DNA from: Succinivibrio dextrinosolvens
GTDB taxonomy: Bacteria > Pseudomonadota > Gammaproteobacteria > Enterobacterales > Succinivibrionaceae
Length of the DNA stretch: 64,000 bases
Reading direction: 5' to 3'
NCBI RefSeq assembly: GCF_011065405.1
Contig: NZ_CP047056.1
Span: forward strand, 2,750,747-2,814,746
In this document: positions 46,126 to 55,290 of the stretch, piece by piece
Position numbering within the stretch: the first letter of the stretch is position 1
Layout of the letters: every line of letters begins with the position of its first letter
Position numbers and translations under genes: made by a program
Notes under the pieces: generated by a model
Told to the model about the DNA's origin: nothing
Seen by the model: only the letters and a program-made list of their open reading frames with translations
Databases searched by the model: none

Positions 46126-46743
46126 TTATTTTTTCAAGTAAGTTGTCAGGGCAGGGGTTAAAAAATCTGAGATGTAACTTTTGATCCTGCCTGATCCGAT
46201 TACGTGGCTATCCGACATACACCAGATAGTCATCAGCCCGTATAGCTGTGCGTTTATCTGTACAGCAAAATCCTCAACAGGAAAATTATCTTTTAATTCT
46301 CCGTTCTCTACGGCATTTTCTAAAACTGAGTACATTGCCTTATTGTCATACTGATACTTTGTAAACTGAGGATCTTCAGGCATTGGCAAAGGTTTTATGT
46401 TGTTTCTTGTCCACTGACGGCATGTTTCTATGCCTGCTCTTTCAATTGCCAGAAGAAAGTTTTCACAGTAATACTCAAGTCTTTCGATTAAAGTTTTATC
46501 TTTCATCTGGATAACTGTCTGCGCAAGAATATAAAAATCCAGTTTGTTCAGTTCAGAAATGACATCTTCTTTCTTTTTGAAATATGTATAAAAAGAACCG
46601 GTACTTACCTTAGCTTCCTTTGTTATTTCGATGATTGAGATTTCTTCAAATCCTTTTTGGGATAGGAGTTTTTTTGTTGCAGTAACAATTTTCTTTTTGG
46701 TTTCTAAGGCATCCTTCTGGCGTTTTGTTAGCTTTTCACTCAT
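46126..46743 (-). CDS. TetR family transcriptional repressor
   Basis: Encodes 205 residues. N-terminal HTH (KKIVTATKKLLSQKGFEEIS then IIEITKEAKVSTGSFYTYFK) and an all-helical ligand domain. GGAG precedes the ATG. It leads an operon with two aldo-keto reductases and almost certainly binds the palindrome array just upstream, giving autoregulation and repression of the reductases until an inducer binds. Confidence 0.92.
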   Translation of the reverse strand: MSEKLTKRQKDALETKKKIVTATKKLLSQKGFEEISIIEITKEAKVSTGSFYTYFKKKEDVISELNKLDFYILAQTVIQMKDKTLIERLEYYCENFLLAIERAGIETCRQWTRNNIKPLPMPEDPQFTKYQYDNKAMYSVLENAVENGELKDNFPVEDFAVQINAQLYGLMTIWCMSDSHVIGSGRIKSYISDFLTPALTTYLKK

Positions 46744-46777
46744 GGAGGCTCCTTTTTTTGTATATTATAATATATAT

Positions 46778-46832
46778 TGAATTAAATTCAATGAATCTAA
46801 TTCAGTGAATCTAATTCAGTGAATTTAATTTA
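46778..46832 (-). promoter_or_regulatory. Four tandem TetR-type operators upstream of tetR
   Basis: Palindromes TGAATTAAATTCA, TGAATCTAATTCA, TGAATCTAATTCA and the imperfect TGAATTTAATTTA start at 46778, 46792, 46806 and 46820, a strict 14-base period. They lie 35-90 bases upstream of the tetR start, within the promoter region. Confidence 0.75.
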
Positions 46833-46992
46833 CTAATATTGCAATGCTTCTTTCTTATAGGAAAATTTTTTTGTAAAAATTAGGTGCTGTCCTGCTTTAT
46901 AAGAGGAATGTATACATCAAATGTAGAGGAGAATACGGTGCGGGAATTATTATTTTTTATCGGTTTTAAAAGTATTCTATTGTCAATTTAAC

Positions 46993-47021
46993 AAAAAAGG
47001 CAACTCACTGAGCTGCCTTTT
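46993..47021 (-). terminator. Terminator of the glgCA operon
   Basis: On the minus strand GGCAGCTCAGTGAGTTGCC-like stem followed by TTTTTT, 18 bases after the glgA stop. Confidence 0.8.
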
Positions 47022-47038
47022 CAAAACTTATCTATTTT

Positions 47039-48499
47039 TTACCACTTAGGTTTCTGCAGTGCACTCTTGTACAGAGCTTCGTACTGAGCACAGCTGTCAG
47101 ACCAGTTGAAGCGAACCTTCATAGCATTCATCTTGATACGTCTCATCTCTGTATTATTCTCAAGATACAGAATCAGAGTTCTTCTCAAGCAGGATAGTAA
47201 TTCCTCTGAATTAGGATCCTTGAAGATAAATCCTGTTCCGTTTTCAGGATCAGCATCATAATCAACAACAGTATCCTGTAGACCACCAACCGCACGAACT
47301 ATTGGAAGTGTTCCGTAGGCCAAAGAGTAAATCTGGTTAAGACCGCAAGGCTCAAAGATTGATGGCATTAGAAAGAAATCTGATGCAGCTTCAATCTGAT
47401 GTGCAAGCATATTGTCATAAACAGACTTGAATACCATCTTGCCAGGATGTCTTGCTGCAATCTCTTCCATCTGCTTCTGCAGGGAAGGATCACCTGTACC
47501 TTCAATTACAACCTGAACCTTGTGCAGAAGGAATCTGTCAAGGATCGACAGAAGCAGACCAATTCCTTTCTGATCTGTCAGACGGGCAACCATACCGTAC
47601 ATTGGAGTATCACCCATCTCAAAACCAAGTTTACGCTGTAGTAGGTACTTTCCTAAGATCTTCTGATCTAATGTATTTACATCGTAACGAATTCTCAGTA
47701 GCTGATCGGTTGCAGGATCCCAGTCAGAGTAATCACAACCATTGATGATACCAGACAGATCCATCTGACGGTCTATATAATTCTGAGTCATACCGTGACC
47801 GCCGATATATGAGGTTAATTCCTTTGCATAACCAGGAGAAACGGTATTAATCTTGTCAGCATAGAAGACACCACACTTCAGATAATTTATAAACGACCCC
47901 TGTGAAACCTTGTCATTATAGATTCCGCTGATTTCTGGGAGATAAGAAATCTGAGATCTGTCAAATACACCTTGGAAAGCTCCATTGTGAATCGTGATTA
48001 CTGAACGAGCATTCTCAAAGAATGGATCTTTTGCATATTTGATACGTAGCAACATTGGAGCAAGACCTGTATGCCAGTCGTTGCAGTGCAGAATATCAAA
48101 TTTAAAACCGATAATTTGTGCTGTTTCGATTGCAGCTGCAGAAAAGAATGCATAGCGGAAACCATTGTCGCCATATGCTTCATTGTTGTCGCCATACATT
48201 GATGTTCTGTCAAAATACTGTGGACAGTCGATCAGCAGAACCTCAACTTTTGAGTTGAGGAGCACTTTTCTTACTTTGTAGGGAATATGCAACTTAACGT
48301 CTGGATGAGACTGGTTAAGTACTCCTTCTGCAATAATTGGTAAATCCTTCCATCCCTTTATTATTGAGTAACAAGGAAGCACAACTTTTACGTCGTGGCC
48401 TCTTGACTGCAGTTCCAAAGGAAGGGCCTTTGCCACATCAGCAAGGCCACCAGATTTAACAATATCTGCAACTTCAGATGATAATAATAATACTTTCAC
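47039..48499 (-). CDS. glgA: Glycogen synthase GlgA
   Basis: Encodes 486 residues of the GT5 family. The ADP-glucose binding KSGGLADVAKALPLEL motif is at residues 16-31. The C-terminal Rossmann domain carries FFLMPSIFEPCGLNQIYSLA (catalytic Glu region) and GTLPIVRAVGGLQDTV. It extends alpha-1,4-glucan chains from ADP-glucose. It follows glgC by 39 bases on the same strand. Confidence 0.95.
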   Translation of the reverse strand: MKVLLLSSEVADIVKSGGLADVAKALPLELQSRGHDVKVVLPCYSIIKGWKDLPIIAEGVLNQSHPDVKLHIPYKVRKVLLNSKVEVLLIDCPQYFDRTSMYGDNNEAYGDNGFRYAFFSAAAIETAQIIGFKFDILHCNDWHTGLAPMLLRIKYAKDPFFENARSVITIHNGAFQGVFDRSQISYLPEISGIYNDKVSQGSFINYLKCGVFYADKINTVSPGYAKELTSYIGGHGMTQNYIDRQMDLSGIINGCDYSDWDPATDQLLRIRYDVNTLDQKILGKYLLQRKLGFEMGDTPMYGMVARLTDQKGIGLLLSILDRFLLHKVQVVIEGTGDPSLQKQMEEIAARHPGKMVFKSVYDNMLAHQIEAASDFFLMPSIFEPCGLNQIYSLAYGTLPIVRAVGGLQDTVVDYDADPENGTGFIFKDPNSEELLSCLRRTLILYLENNTEMRRIKMNAMKVRFNWSDSCAQYEALYKSALQKPKW

Positions 48500-48538
48500 A
48501 GATATCCCCTATATGTCTATTTTTATTGATTTGGATCA

Positions 48539-49783
48539 CTAATATCCTAATCTTAATCCTTTACCTACGACTATTATGCCATTATCTGAGATATTTATCT
48601 TCCCTTTTTTGTATTGTGCAGCAAGTTTTTTATCTTCTTCAAGATCATAGCCAATGGTAAAGCCTGGGGCGATTTCTACATATCTGTCAAGAATAACGTT
48701 TTTAACCTTTGCTCCCTTACCAATAGTGTTATCACCGATCAATACGCAGCCTTCCACGTTTGCACCGTCGTTAGCAATACATCTGAATCCTAATACTGAT
48801 TTGTTGATTGTTGCCCCGTTAATTTCACATCCAGCTGAAATTAGAGACATTGAAACGTGTGACTCGTTATCATCTGTATCTACGAAGTTTGCTGGTGGTA
48901 GAGGAGGGTAGTAAGTATGTAAAGCCCACTTAGGGTTGTGCAGGTTAAACTTTGCATAGTTACCTAACAGATCCATGTGTGCTTCCCAGAAACTGTCAAC
49001 GCTTCCTACGTCTCTCCAGTAGGCAGAGTCTGCCTCGCCTGCGATCTTGGCGGAACTGAAATCGTAAACAAATACCTTGCCGCGAGGGAACAGCTTTGGA
49101 ATAATGTCTTTTCCGAAATCGTGACTTGAAGAGCTGTCCTGTTGATCTGCAACAAGCTCGTTGATTAGAACGTCAGCCTTGAAGATGTAGTTACCCATAG
49201 ATACAAGAGAGTAGCCAGGCTCGGAAGGGATCTCCTTTGGATGTGAAGGTTTCTCTTCAAAACCGATCATACAGCCGTTGTTGTCTACTTCGATAACGCC
49301 GAATTTGCCTGCAACATCTTCTGACTTCATCTTGATTGCTGCTACGGTTAATTCTGCTTCCTTGCTGTTGTGATAATGAAGCATCTGACGAACATCCATT
49401 TTGTAGATGTTATCAGAACCGAATACGCAGACATGATCTGGGAACTGATCACGAATAAAGGTTAAGTTCTGATAGATAGCATCCGCTGTACCCTGATACC
49501 ATTCCTTAGATACACGCATCTGTGCTGGAAGTGAATCAATGAAAGCGCCTGGAATACCACTTACCTGCCAGCCATTCTTAAGATGCATCATTAAAGACTG
49601 TGATTTGTACTGAGTGATAACAAAGATCTTAAGAATACCTGAGTTAACAAAATTGTTTAGAACGAAGTCGATCAGACGATAGCTTCCACCAAATGGTACA
49701 GCTGGTTTTGATCTACTTTCGGTTAATGGCATTAAGCGAGTACCCTCACCGCCTGCCAGAATCATAGCTAATACACCTGACAT
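48539..49783 (-). CDS. glgC: Glucose-1-phosphate adenylyltransferase GlgC
   Basis: Encodes 414 residues. The nucleotidyltransferase domain has AMILAGGEGTRLMPLT, KPAVPFGGSYRLIDF and WYQGTADAIYQN. A C-terminal left-handed beta-helix (from about 285) mediates allostery and tetramer formation. It makes ADP-glucose, the committed step of glycogen synthesis. It is first in a two-gene operon with glgA; branching and degrading enzymes are not in this window. Confidence 0.95.
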   Translation of the reverse strand: MSGVLAMILAGGEGTRLMPLTESRSKPAVPFGGSYRLIDFVLNNFVNSGILKIFVITQYKSQSLMMHLKNGWQVSGIPGAFIDSLPAQMRVSKEWYQGTADAIYQNLTFIRDQFPDHVCVFGSDNIYKMDVRQMLHYHNSKEAELTVAAIKMKSEDVAGKFGVIEVDNNGCMIGFEEKPSHPKEIPSEPGYSLVSMGNYIFKADVLINELVADQQDSSSSHDFGKDIIPKLFPRGKVFVYDFSSAKIAGEADSAYWRDVGSVDSFWEAHMDLLGNYAKFNLHNPKWALHTYYPPLPPANFVDTDDNESHVSMSLISAGCEINGATINKSVLGFRCIANDGANVEGCVLIGDNTIGKGAKVKNVILDRYVEIAPGFTIGYDLEEDKKLAAQYKKGKINISDNGIIVVGKGLRLGY

Positions 49784-50296
49784 AGGAATTCCCCCGTAAA
49801 AATTTGTTTTTATTTAAATGATAGTTTCATTAGAAATAGTATAGATTAATTTTGAATCTTATTTTTTTAAGTGCTTCAAACTTGTGATTTACAAAGGGGC
49901 TTTGAGCAATTTTGTTTAATATAATTAAAATCAAAATTTGAGCTGTGAAGCAATAATGATTTGTATTTTATTCTCCATATTCTTGTGGTGTAAATTATTT
50001 TCAAAATGATAAAAAAATTTTGATCTTGGTGAAATTTTTGAAAAAAATTAAAAAAAATTTTTATTAGTAGTTTTTCTTAGTAAGAAAAATCTCTTTGTAA
50101 ATTCAAGCAAATTCTTTTGAATTGATCTGTAGTTATATGTTTAATTAGCAAATGTTAGTTTTGCACATACAAATATTTGCATAAAAAAATAATCATATAG
50201 TCAAATCAGATAATTTCTATGTGGTATTGATCTTGCATCTTTTATTTTAGATATGTTTTAACGTTAAAACTACAGCATAAACAGGAGAAGAGTTAT
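49784..50296. other. AT-rich divergent intergenic region
   Basis: About 510 bases between glgC (minus) and the coiled-coil membrane gene (plus). It is extremely AT-rich with poly-A/T tracts near 50010-50060. A weak TTTTTCTTAGTAAGAAAAA hairpin is at about 50081. It must hold both promoters; no specific operator is recognised. Confidence 0.5.
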
Positions 50297-51409
50297 ATGA
50301 ATTTGAGATATTTTCTGATAATTCTGTATTTCTTAGTAATTTCAGCAGTAAAGGCAGAGGAGCCTTATGTAAATGATATGTCCGCAGGTACATCCATATC
50401 CGGACCTACAGATGAGCAGGAGGCTATGTTTTCTCCTTCCTCAGCCTTCGAGGGCTATGTTAACAAATATGTAAGTTCGGCAATGAGTAAGGAACTTGTT
50501 AAGAATGAAAGGAGCATCAGAAGTCTGTCTGCTCAGGTTGCCAAGCTCAAGTCTGATCTTGCTACCTCCAATGGTCAGTTTGATGCTAATCTGAAAAAAC
50601 AGCGAGAGGATCTTCAGCGCTGTGTCAATATCTTGTCAGAATTCAAAAAGAATATAGATACAAATTACCTCTATATTAAAGGAATAAAGAATGAACTGCT
50701 CAAGATGGGAGTAAGTATTGAGGACAGTCAGAAAAATATTTCCCAGACTTCTTCAGATCTGCAGAGCAAAATTGATAATAACCGCAGTGAGTTCAATCTT
50801 CTGTCAGAACAGATTGACGGCAAGGTCAGCAAGCGTCTAGAAGATTCATCTGCCTTTGAGAGTAAGGTCTACGGCTACACTTCTGTGGCTGTTATCTTGA
50901 TTGTACTCTGTGTCCTAGGAGTAATTGCTTCAATTGTCTGCTGTGCAATGCTGTTAAAGAAGCTTCTTGCGGTTCAGGAAAAATGTAGAAAACTTGAAGA
51001 AAATCTCAGTCACTCTCATCAGAAAGTGTCCATTCCTGTCTCAGCGTTAAGAGAGACTAAGGTAGAAGCTCCAGCTCCAGACCACAGTTTAATGCTAAAG
51101 TTAGCAGATGATGTTGCTATTATGGAAACTAATCTGAGTGGTTTGAATAAGGAGCAGGATGGTTATGAACAGCTTAAACAGTCTATTGATTCATTAAAGA
51201 AGACTGCTTTGGACAGCGGTTATGAATTTATAGGCTACATAGGTCAGGAATATCACCCAAATATGCCTTGTGACGCAGATTTTATTCATGATGAAAACAT
51301 AGAACAGGGTAAATCTGTCATAAGTGCTATGATTAAGATGCAGGTGAATTATCAGGGGCAGATGATCCAGAAGCCTCGTTTCGTGGTTAGACAGAATTTG
51401 GGGTATTAG
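50297..51409 (+). CDS. Membrane-anchored coiled-coil protein with possible GrpE-like C-terminus
   Basis: Encodes 370 residues. A signal peptide or anchor (about 1-20, SAVKAEE) is followed by an extracytoplasmic coiled-coil region (about 65-185), one strong transmembrane helix (about 194-220, [20 protein letters not shown]) and a cytoplasmic part. The last 100 residues ([60 protein letters not shown]) have a helix pair followed by a small beta domain reminiscent of GrpE. That resemblance is my inference and is weak. The gene is immediately followed by a macro-domain gene. No function is known to me. Confidence 0.55.
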   Translation: MNLRYFLIILYFLVISAVKAEEPYVNDMSAGTSISGPTDEQEAMFSPSSAFEGYVNKYVSSAMSKELVKNERSIRSLSAQVAKLKSDLATSNGQFDANLKKQREDLQRCVNILSEFKKNIDTNYLYIKGIKNELLKMGVSIEDSQKNISQTSSDLQSKIDNNRSEFNLLSEQIDGKVSKRLEDSSAFESKVYGYTSVAVILIVLCVLGVIASIVCCAMLLKKLLAVQEKCRKLEENLSHSHQKVSIPVSALRETKVEAPAPDHSLMLKLADDVAIMETNLSGLNKEQDGYEQLKQSIDSLKKTALDSGYEFIGYIGQEYHPNMPCDADFIHDENIEQGKSVISAMIKMQVNYQGQMIQKPRFVVRQNLGY

Positions 51410-51411
51410 CT

Positions 51412-51924
51412 TTGGAAATTAAGCTTATAAAAGGTGACATCACCAAACTTACAGACGTTGATGCAATTGTGAATGCGGCAAATAATACTCTCCTCGGGGG
51501 AGGAGGTGTTGATGGAGCAATTCACTTTGCCGCAGGTCCTCAGCTTTTAGAGGAGTGTATTACTTTAAACGGTTGTGCAACCGGTGAAGCAAAAATTACT
51601 AAAGGCTACAATCTTCCATGTAAATATGTGATCCATACTGTAGGTCCTATTTGGCATGGAGGAGCTTCAAATGAACCAACTCTTCTTGCAAACTGTTACA
51701 AAAATTCTCTTCTTTTAGCTCAAAAAAAATCAATAAGACGAATTGTTTTTCCTTCAATATCCACAGGAGTATATGCTTATCCTGTTGATAAAGCGGCAGA
51801 AATTGCAATAGGTACTGTCAGAAAACTGATGCAAGCTATGGGATCTTCATTTGACCTTGTAGAGTGGTGCCTTTTCGATGACAGAACATACTCTGCATAT
51901 GAAAAGGTTCTCCATCCGCTTTAA
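51412..51924 (+). CDS. ymdB: Macro-domain O-acetyl-ADP-ribose deacetylase, YmdB-like
   Basis: Encodes 170 residues from a TTG start three bases after the preceding stop. ADP-ribose-binding features are clear: [54 protein letters not shown] and [12 protein letters not shown]. It matches E. coli YmdB and human MacroD in pattern and probably removes acetyl or mono-ADP-ribose groups. Tight coupling to the membrane coiled-coil gene suggests a shared context. Confidence 0.88.
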   Translation: MEIKLIKGDITKLTDVDAIVNAANNTLLGGGGVDGAIHFAAGPQLLEECITLNGCATGEAKITKGYNLPCKYVIHTVGPIWHGGASNEPTLLANCYKNSLLLAQKKSIRRIVFPSISTGVYAYPVDKAAEIAIGTVRKLMQAMGSSFDLVEWCLFDDRTYSAYEKVLHPL

Positions 51925-52020
51925 TTGTTTTGGCGCAAAAAAATTTTTTTTTGATCGGGATCGATTTTTCTGCAAATATTAAGGTATTTTAATCGGAGTG
52001 ATATTTTATTGAGGATAACT

Positions 52021-53034
52021 ATGGATAAGAACAAGATAGTATTTTTTGGCACTCACAGCTATGACAGACACGCTTTTTCAGATCTTAATGCAAGTAAAGG
52101 ATATGATTTCGAGCTTATATACCATCGTTCTTTTTTAAACGAAAGAAATGCGGATGAAATTCATGGTGCAAAGGCTGTGTGTATTTTCGTAAATGATCGT
52201 GCTGACAGAACAGTACTAACCAAACTTAAAGAGAATGGTGTTGAGCTTTTAGCTTTGCGCTGTGCCGGCTTTAATAATGTTGATCTTCAAGCCGCAAAGG
52301 AACTTGGTATTCGAGTTGTACGTGTTCCTGCCTATTCTCCTCATGCAATTGCCGAGCATGTTGTTGCTCTGATTCTGACCTTGAACAGAAAAACTCATCG
52401 AGCTTATACCAGAACCCGTGATGGTAACTTTGCACTTCATGGTCTGATGGGTTTTGATCTTTACGGAAAAACCGCTGGTGTTATCGGTGTCGGTAAGATT
52501 GCACGTGTGCTGATCGGTATTCTAAAAGGTTTCGGAATCAACGTGCTTGCCTACGATATCTTTGAGGATAAGGAATATGAGAAGACTGCCGGCATAAAAT
52601 ATGTTACTCTTGATGAACTTTATGCAAAGTCAGACATCATTTCTTTAAACTGCCCATTGACTCCTGAGAACAGATACCTTATCAACAAGGATTCAATCGC
52701 CAAGATGAAGGATGGAGTTATGCTGATTAACACTGGTCGCGGTCCTCTTATTAACACTGAAGCTCTTGTTGATGGGCTCAAGAGAGGAAAGATTGGAGCC
52801 GCAGGTCTTGATGTTTACGAGGAGGAGAGCCAGTATTTCTTCCAGGACAAGTCAGACAATATTATTGCTGATGACAAGCTAGGACGTCTTCTAAGTTTCA
52901 ATAATGTGCTGTTAACTTCACACCAGGCTTTCTTCACAAAAGAGGCTATGCACAATATTGTAGATACCACTTTAGCTAATGCTAAAGCTTATTTTGAAGG
53001 CAAGGAGCTGGTCAATGAGGTTAAGGCTAAATAA
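52021..53034 (+). CDS. ldhA: D-lactate dehydrogenase / 2-hydroxyacid dehydrogenase
   Basis: Encodes 337 residues from ATG 52021, which has GAGG eight bases upstream; a TTG at 52009 is not needed. NAD-binding GVIGVGKIARVL, catalytic RCAGFNNVD (Arg region), INTGRGPLINTEAL, GLDVYEEES and a LLTSHQAFFTKEA His are present. The extended YEEESQYFFQDKSDNIIADD segment is typical of fermentative LdhA. It converts pyruvate to D-lactate with NADH, fitting an anaerobic lifestyle. Confidence 0.93.
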   Translation: MDKNKIVFFGTHSYDRHAFSDLNASKGYDFELIYHRSFLNERNADEIHGAKAVCIFVNDRADRTVLTKLKENGVELLALRCAGFNNVDLQAAKELGIRVVRVPAYSPHAIAEHVVALILTLNRKTHRAYTRTRDGNFALHGLMGFDLYGKTAGVIGVGKIARVLIGILKGFGINVLAYDIFEDKEYEKTAGIKYVTLDELYAKSDIISLNCPLTPENRYLINKDSIAKMKDGVMLINTGRGPLINTEALVDGLKRGKIGAAGLDVYEEESQYFFQDKSDNIIADDKLGRLLSFNNVLLTSHQAFFTKEAMHNIVDTTLANAKAYFEGKELVNEVKAK

Positions 53035-53073
53035 GAGATTAGAGAAAAATCATTAAATAGTCTTTTCATAAAC

Positions 53074-53189
53074 AAGGGGGCGACTAAAAAGGTCATTTTT
53101 AGCAATTACTAAGAAAATAATTTATTTAAATTTCAATATATTATTTTTGAAAATTTTGCTAAAAAATGACTTTTTAGTCAGCCCCTTTC
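53074..53189. repeat. Palindromic MITE-like element or bidirectional terminator
   Basis: Two arms of about 32 bases, 53074-53105 and 53157-53189, are near-perfect inverted copies (GGGGGCGACTAAAAAGGTCA against TGACTTTTTAGTCAGCCCC). They are separated by a 51-base AT-rich centre. The 116-base unit lies between convergent genes. The arm sequence resembles insertion-sequence ends, suggesting a non-autonomous relic that may also terminate transcription. Confidence 0.65.
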
Positions 53190-53214
53190 AATGGTAATTA
53201 GAAATTATCAGTCT

Positions 53215-55290
53215 TTAGAAGGTGTAGTTAACACCAGCCGCAAATACGTGATCCTTTACGTTCTTAGAGCCAGTATATGAGTAACCGACTCCCATACCTA
53301 ATGAACCGTATTTAGCTTCTAGACCTAGACTTCCACGTACACTTACGGGATCTAACACTTCAGCATTGGTTGAAACATTGCCGTAGGTGTTATCAAATCC
53401 GGTAAGAGTTGTCTTAGCATCAAGTTTCTTGTCACCAGTGTTGATTGTTGCTGTTAAGTCAAACATTGGCTTTAAGTTCCATTCGCCACAGGCAAACTGT
53501 TTTGATACTTCAACACCGATAGGGAACTGGAAATAGTTCTGGCTGATGCTGTCACCAGTCAACATAACATTACCCTGTCTCTTAACTTTGTACTTATCGA
53601 TGTTAGCATGGTTGTAACGAATACCAACATGAGGAGCAACATCAGCATAGGTTAGAGCAAAGTTGTACTTGGCATTAACACCGGTAGTAAATGTATATGA
53701 CTTGGTGTTGTTTGCAGACAGAGTTCCGTATGAGGTATGAAGATCAGTATCGGTACTCATTGCTGTATAACCGATATCAGCCATAATCTTCAGGTTCTCA
53801 TAGCTATATGAGCCATAGGTTCCGATACCCCAGAATGAAGCATCATCCTTAGAAGGATCTAAGCTGCCTTTACTGTCAGTCTTAGCATGACCTACGATAC
53901 CATCAAAGCCTAGACGGAAACCGTCTGCAACTTCAAAATCAGTACCCATGCTTAAGCCATAAATCTTAGCCTTCAGACCATAGGTTGAACCTTCAATCTT
54001 GAATGAGTCTGACTTGGAGTGCTTATAGAATGGCATTGCCCAGACAGTAGCATTGGTACCTTTAACAGCAGCGTGGTTTGCTCCGGTAGTAGTGAATCCA
54101 TTGTGCTGTTCAACATTGTCGTGTGCAATCTGAGCAACAAGCTCATTCAACAGAGGAACACCTCCAAAGATGAAGCCTGTTACAGAGTTAGCCTCGTCAC
54201 GGAATTTGCTGATTTCAGCAGATGAACCAGTACCTATTTTCTCAATCATCTGAGTCATGAGCCCAAGACCATTATTCTTGGTTGAGTCCATACCTGTTCC
54301 GTTTGCCTGATTAACAATAGCTCTTGATAAGCTTGGGCTAATACCACCGCTTACAGCTGCAACACCTGTTGAAGATATTCCTAAATCAACTACGTATTTT
54401 CCTTCATCTTTGGTTACGCCATTAATCTGGTAGAGAATATTTCCTGATGACAGATAGGTATTCCACTCGTCAGGGGTTGTTATACCACCGTTAGCTCCGG
54501 TTACAACAGTATTTTTGCCTGTTGACTGCTTTCCTTTTAATACAATCTTTGCTCCATCTTTAACTGTAAACTTACCATTGTCATCGGTGAAAGTAATAGC
54601 TGCTCCATTGGAGAATGCTCCACTGTACAGTTCAAGAGTAGAACCAGAATTCAATGTTACTGTATTTGCTTCAATTGCACTTACATTGTCGTTGTTTTCC
54701 GTTCCACTTAGATAAATAGCATTTGTATTTCCAAGTTTAATTCCTGAAGCTAAAGCTAATAAGGCCTTACCTTCTGCAACAGATCCTGTTGTCTCGAAAT
54801 CACTGCTGTTACCAACATAAGTTGCAGAACCTGTTAAGATTGCTAACTTACCATTGTCATTAAACAGAAGAGAAGAGGTTGTCAAAGTTGAAGGATCAAG
54901 TTTCAATGTACTTGAAAGGTTAACATCAGATGCCTGAATATTAGAGTTATAAACTTTTGCTTCATCATTAAAAGTTAAAGTTTTTGTTTTTACTGTTGCT
55001 GCTTTTACTTCTGCATCCTTTGAGAAAGTAAGAGTGTCAGTTGTTACTGTTGCTGTATCAAGTTTTGCAGTATCTTTGAAAGTTAACTTTTCTGTAGAAA
55101 TTTTTGAATCATTAAGAGTTGCAGTCTTTTCGAATGTTACGTCTTTGAACGATATTTCAGCATTTGAAAGTGTAGCTGTTTGGGTGAAAGTACTAGAAGA
55201 TGTTTTATCCGAAGCAACAAGACTCTTAATGGTAGTGTCACCATTAAAATTGTAAATGGTCAGAAATAAATTCTGGCAGGCATAATCCAA
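53215..55290 (-). pseudogene. Autotransporter, C-terminal half (passenger end and beta-barrel)
   Basis: The native frame begins at 55243; the first residues up to TIYN are read from the inserted IS. About 270 residues of repetitive Thr/Ser/Asn-rich passenger with parallel beta-helix character (KLTFKDTAKLDTATVTTDTL) are followed by a linker and an autotransporter beta-domain of about 300 residues ending in the outer-membrane signature VFAAGVNYTF with terminal Phe. It lacks a signal peptide, so the piece cannot be secreted as it stands. The N-terminal half is at 57421-58752, and the frame is continuous once the IS is removed. Confidence 0.88.
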
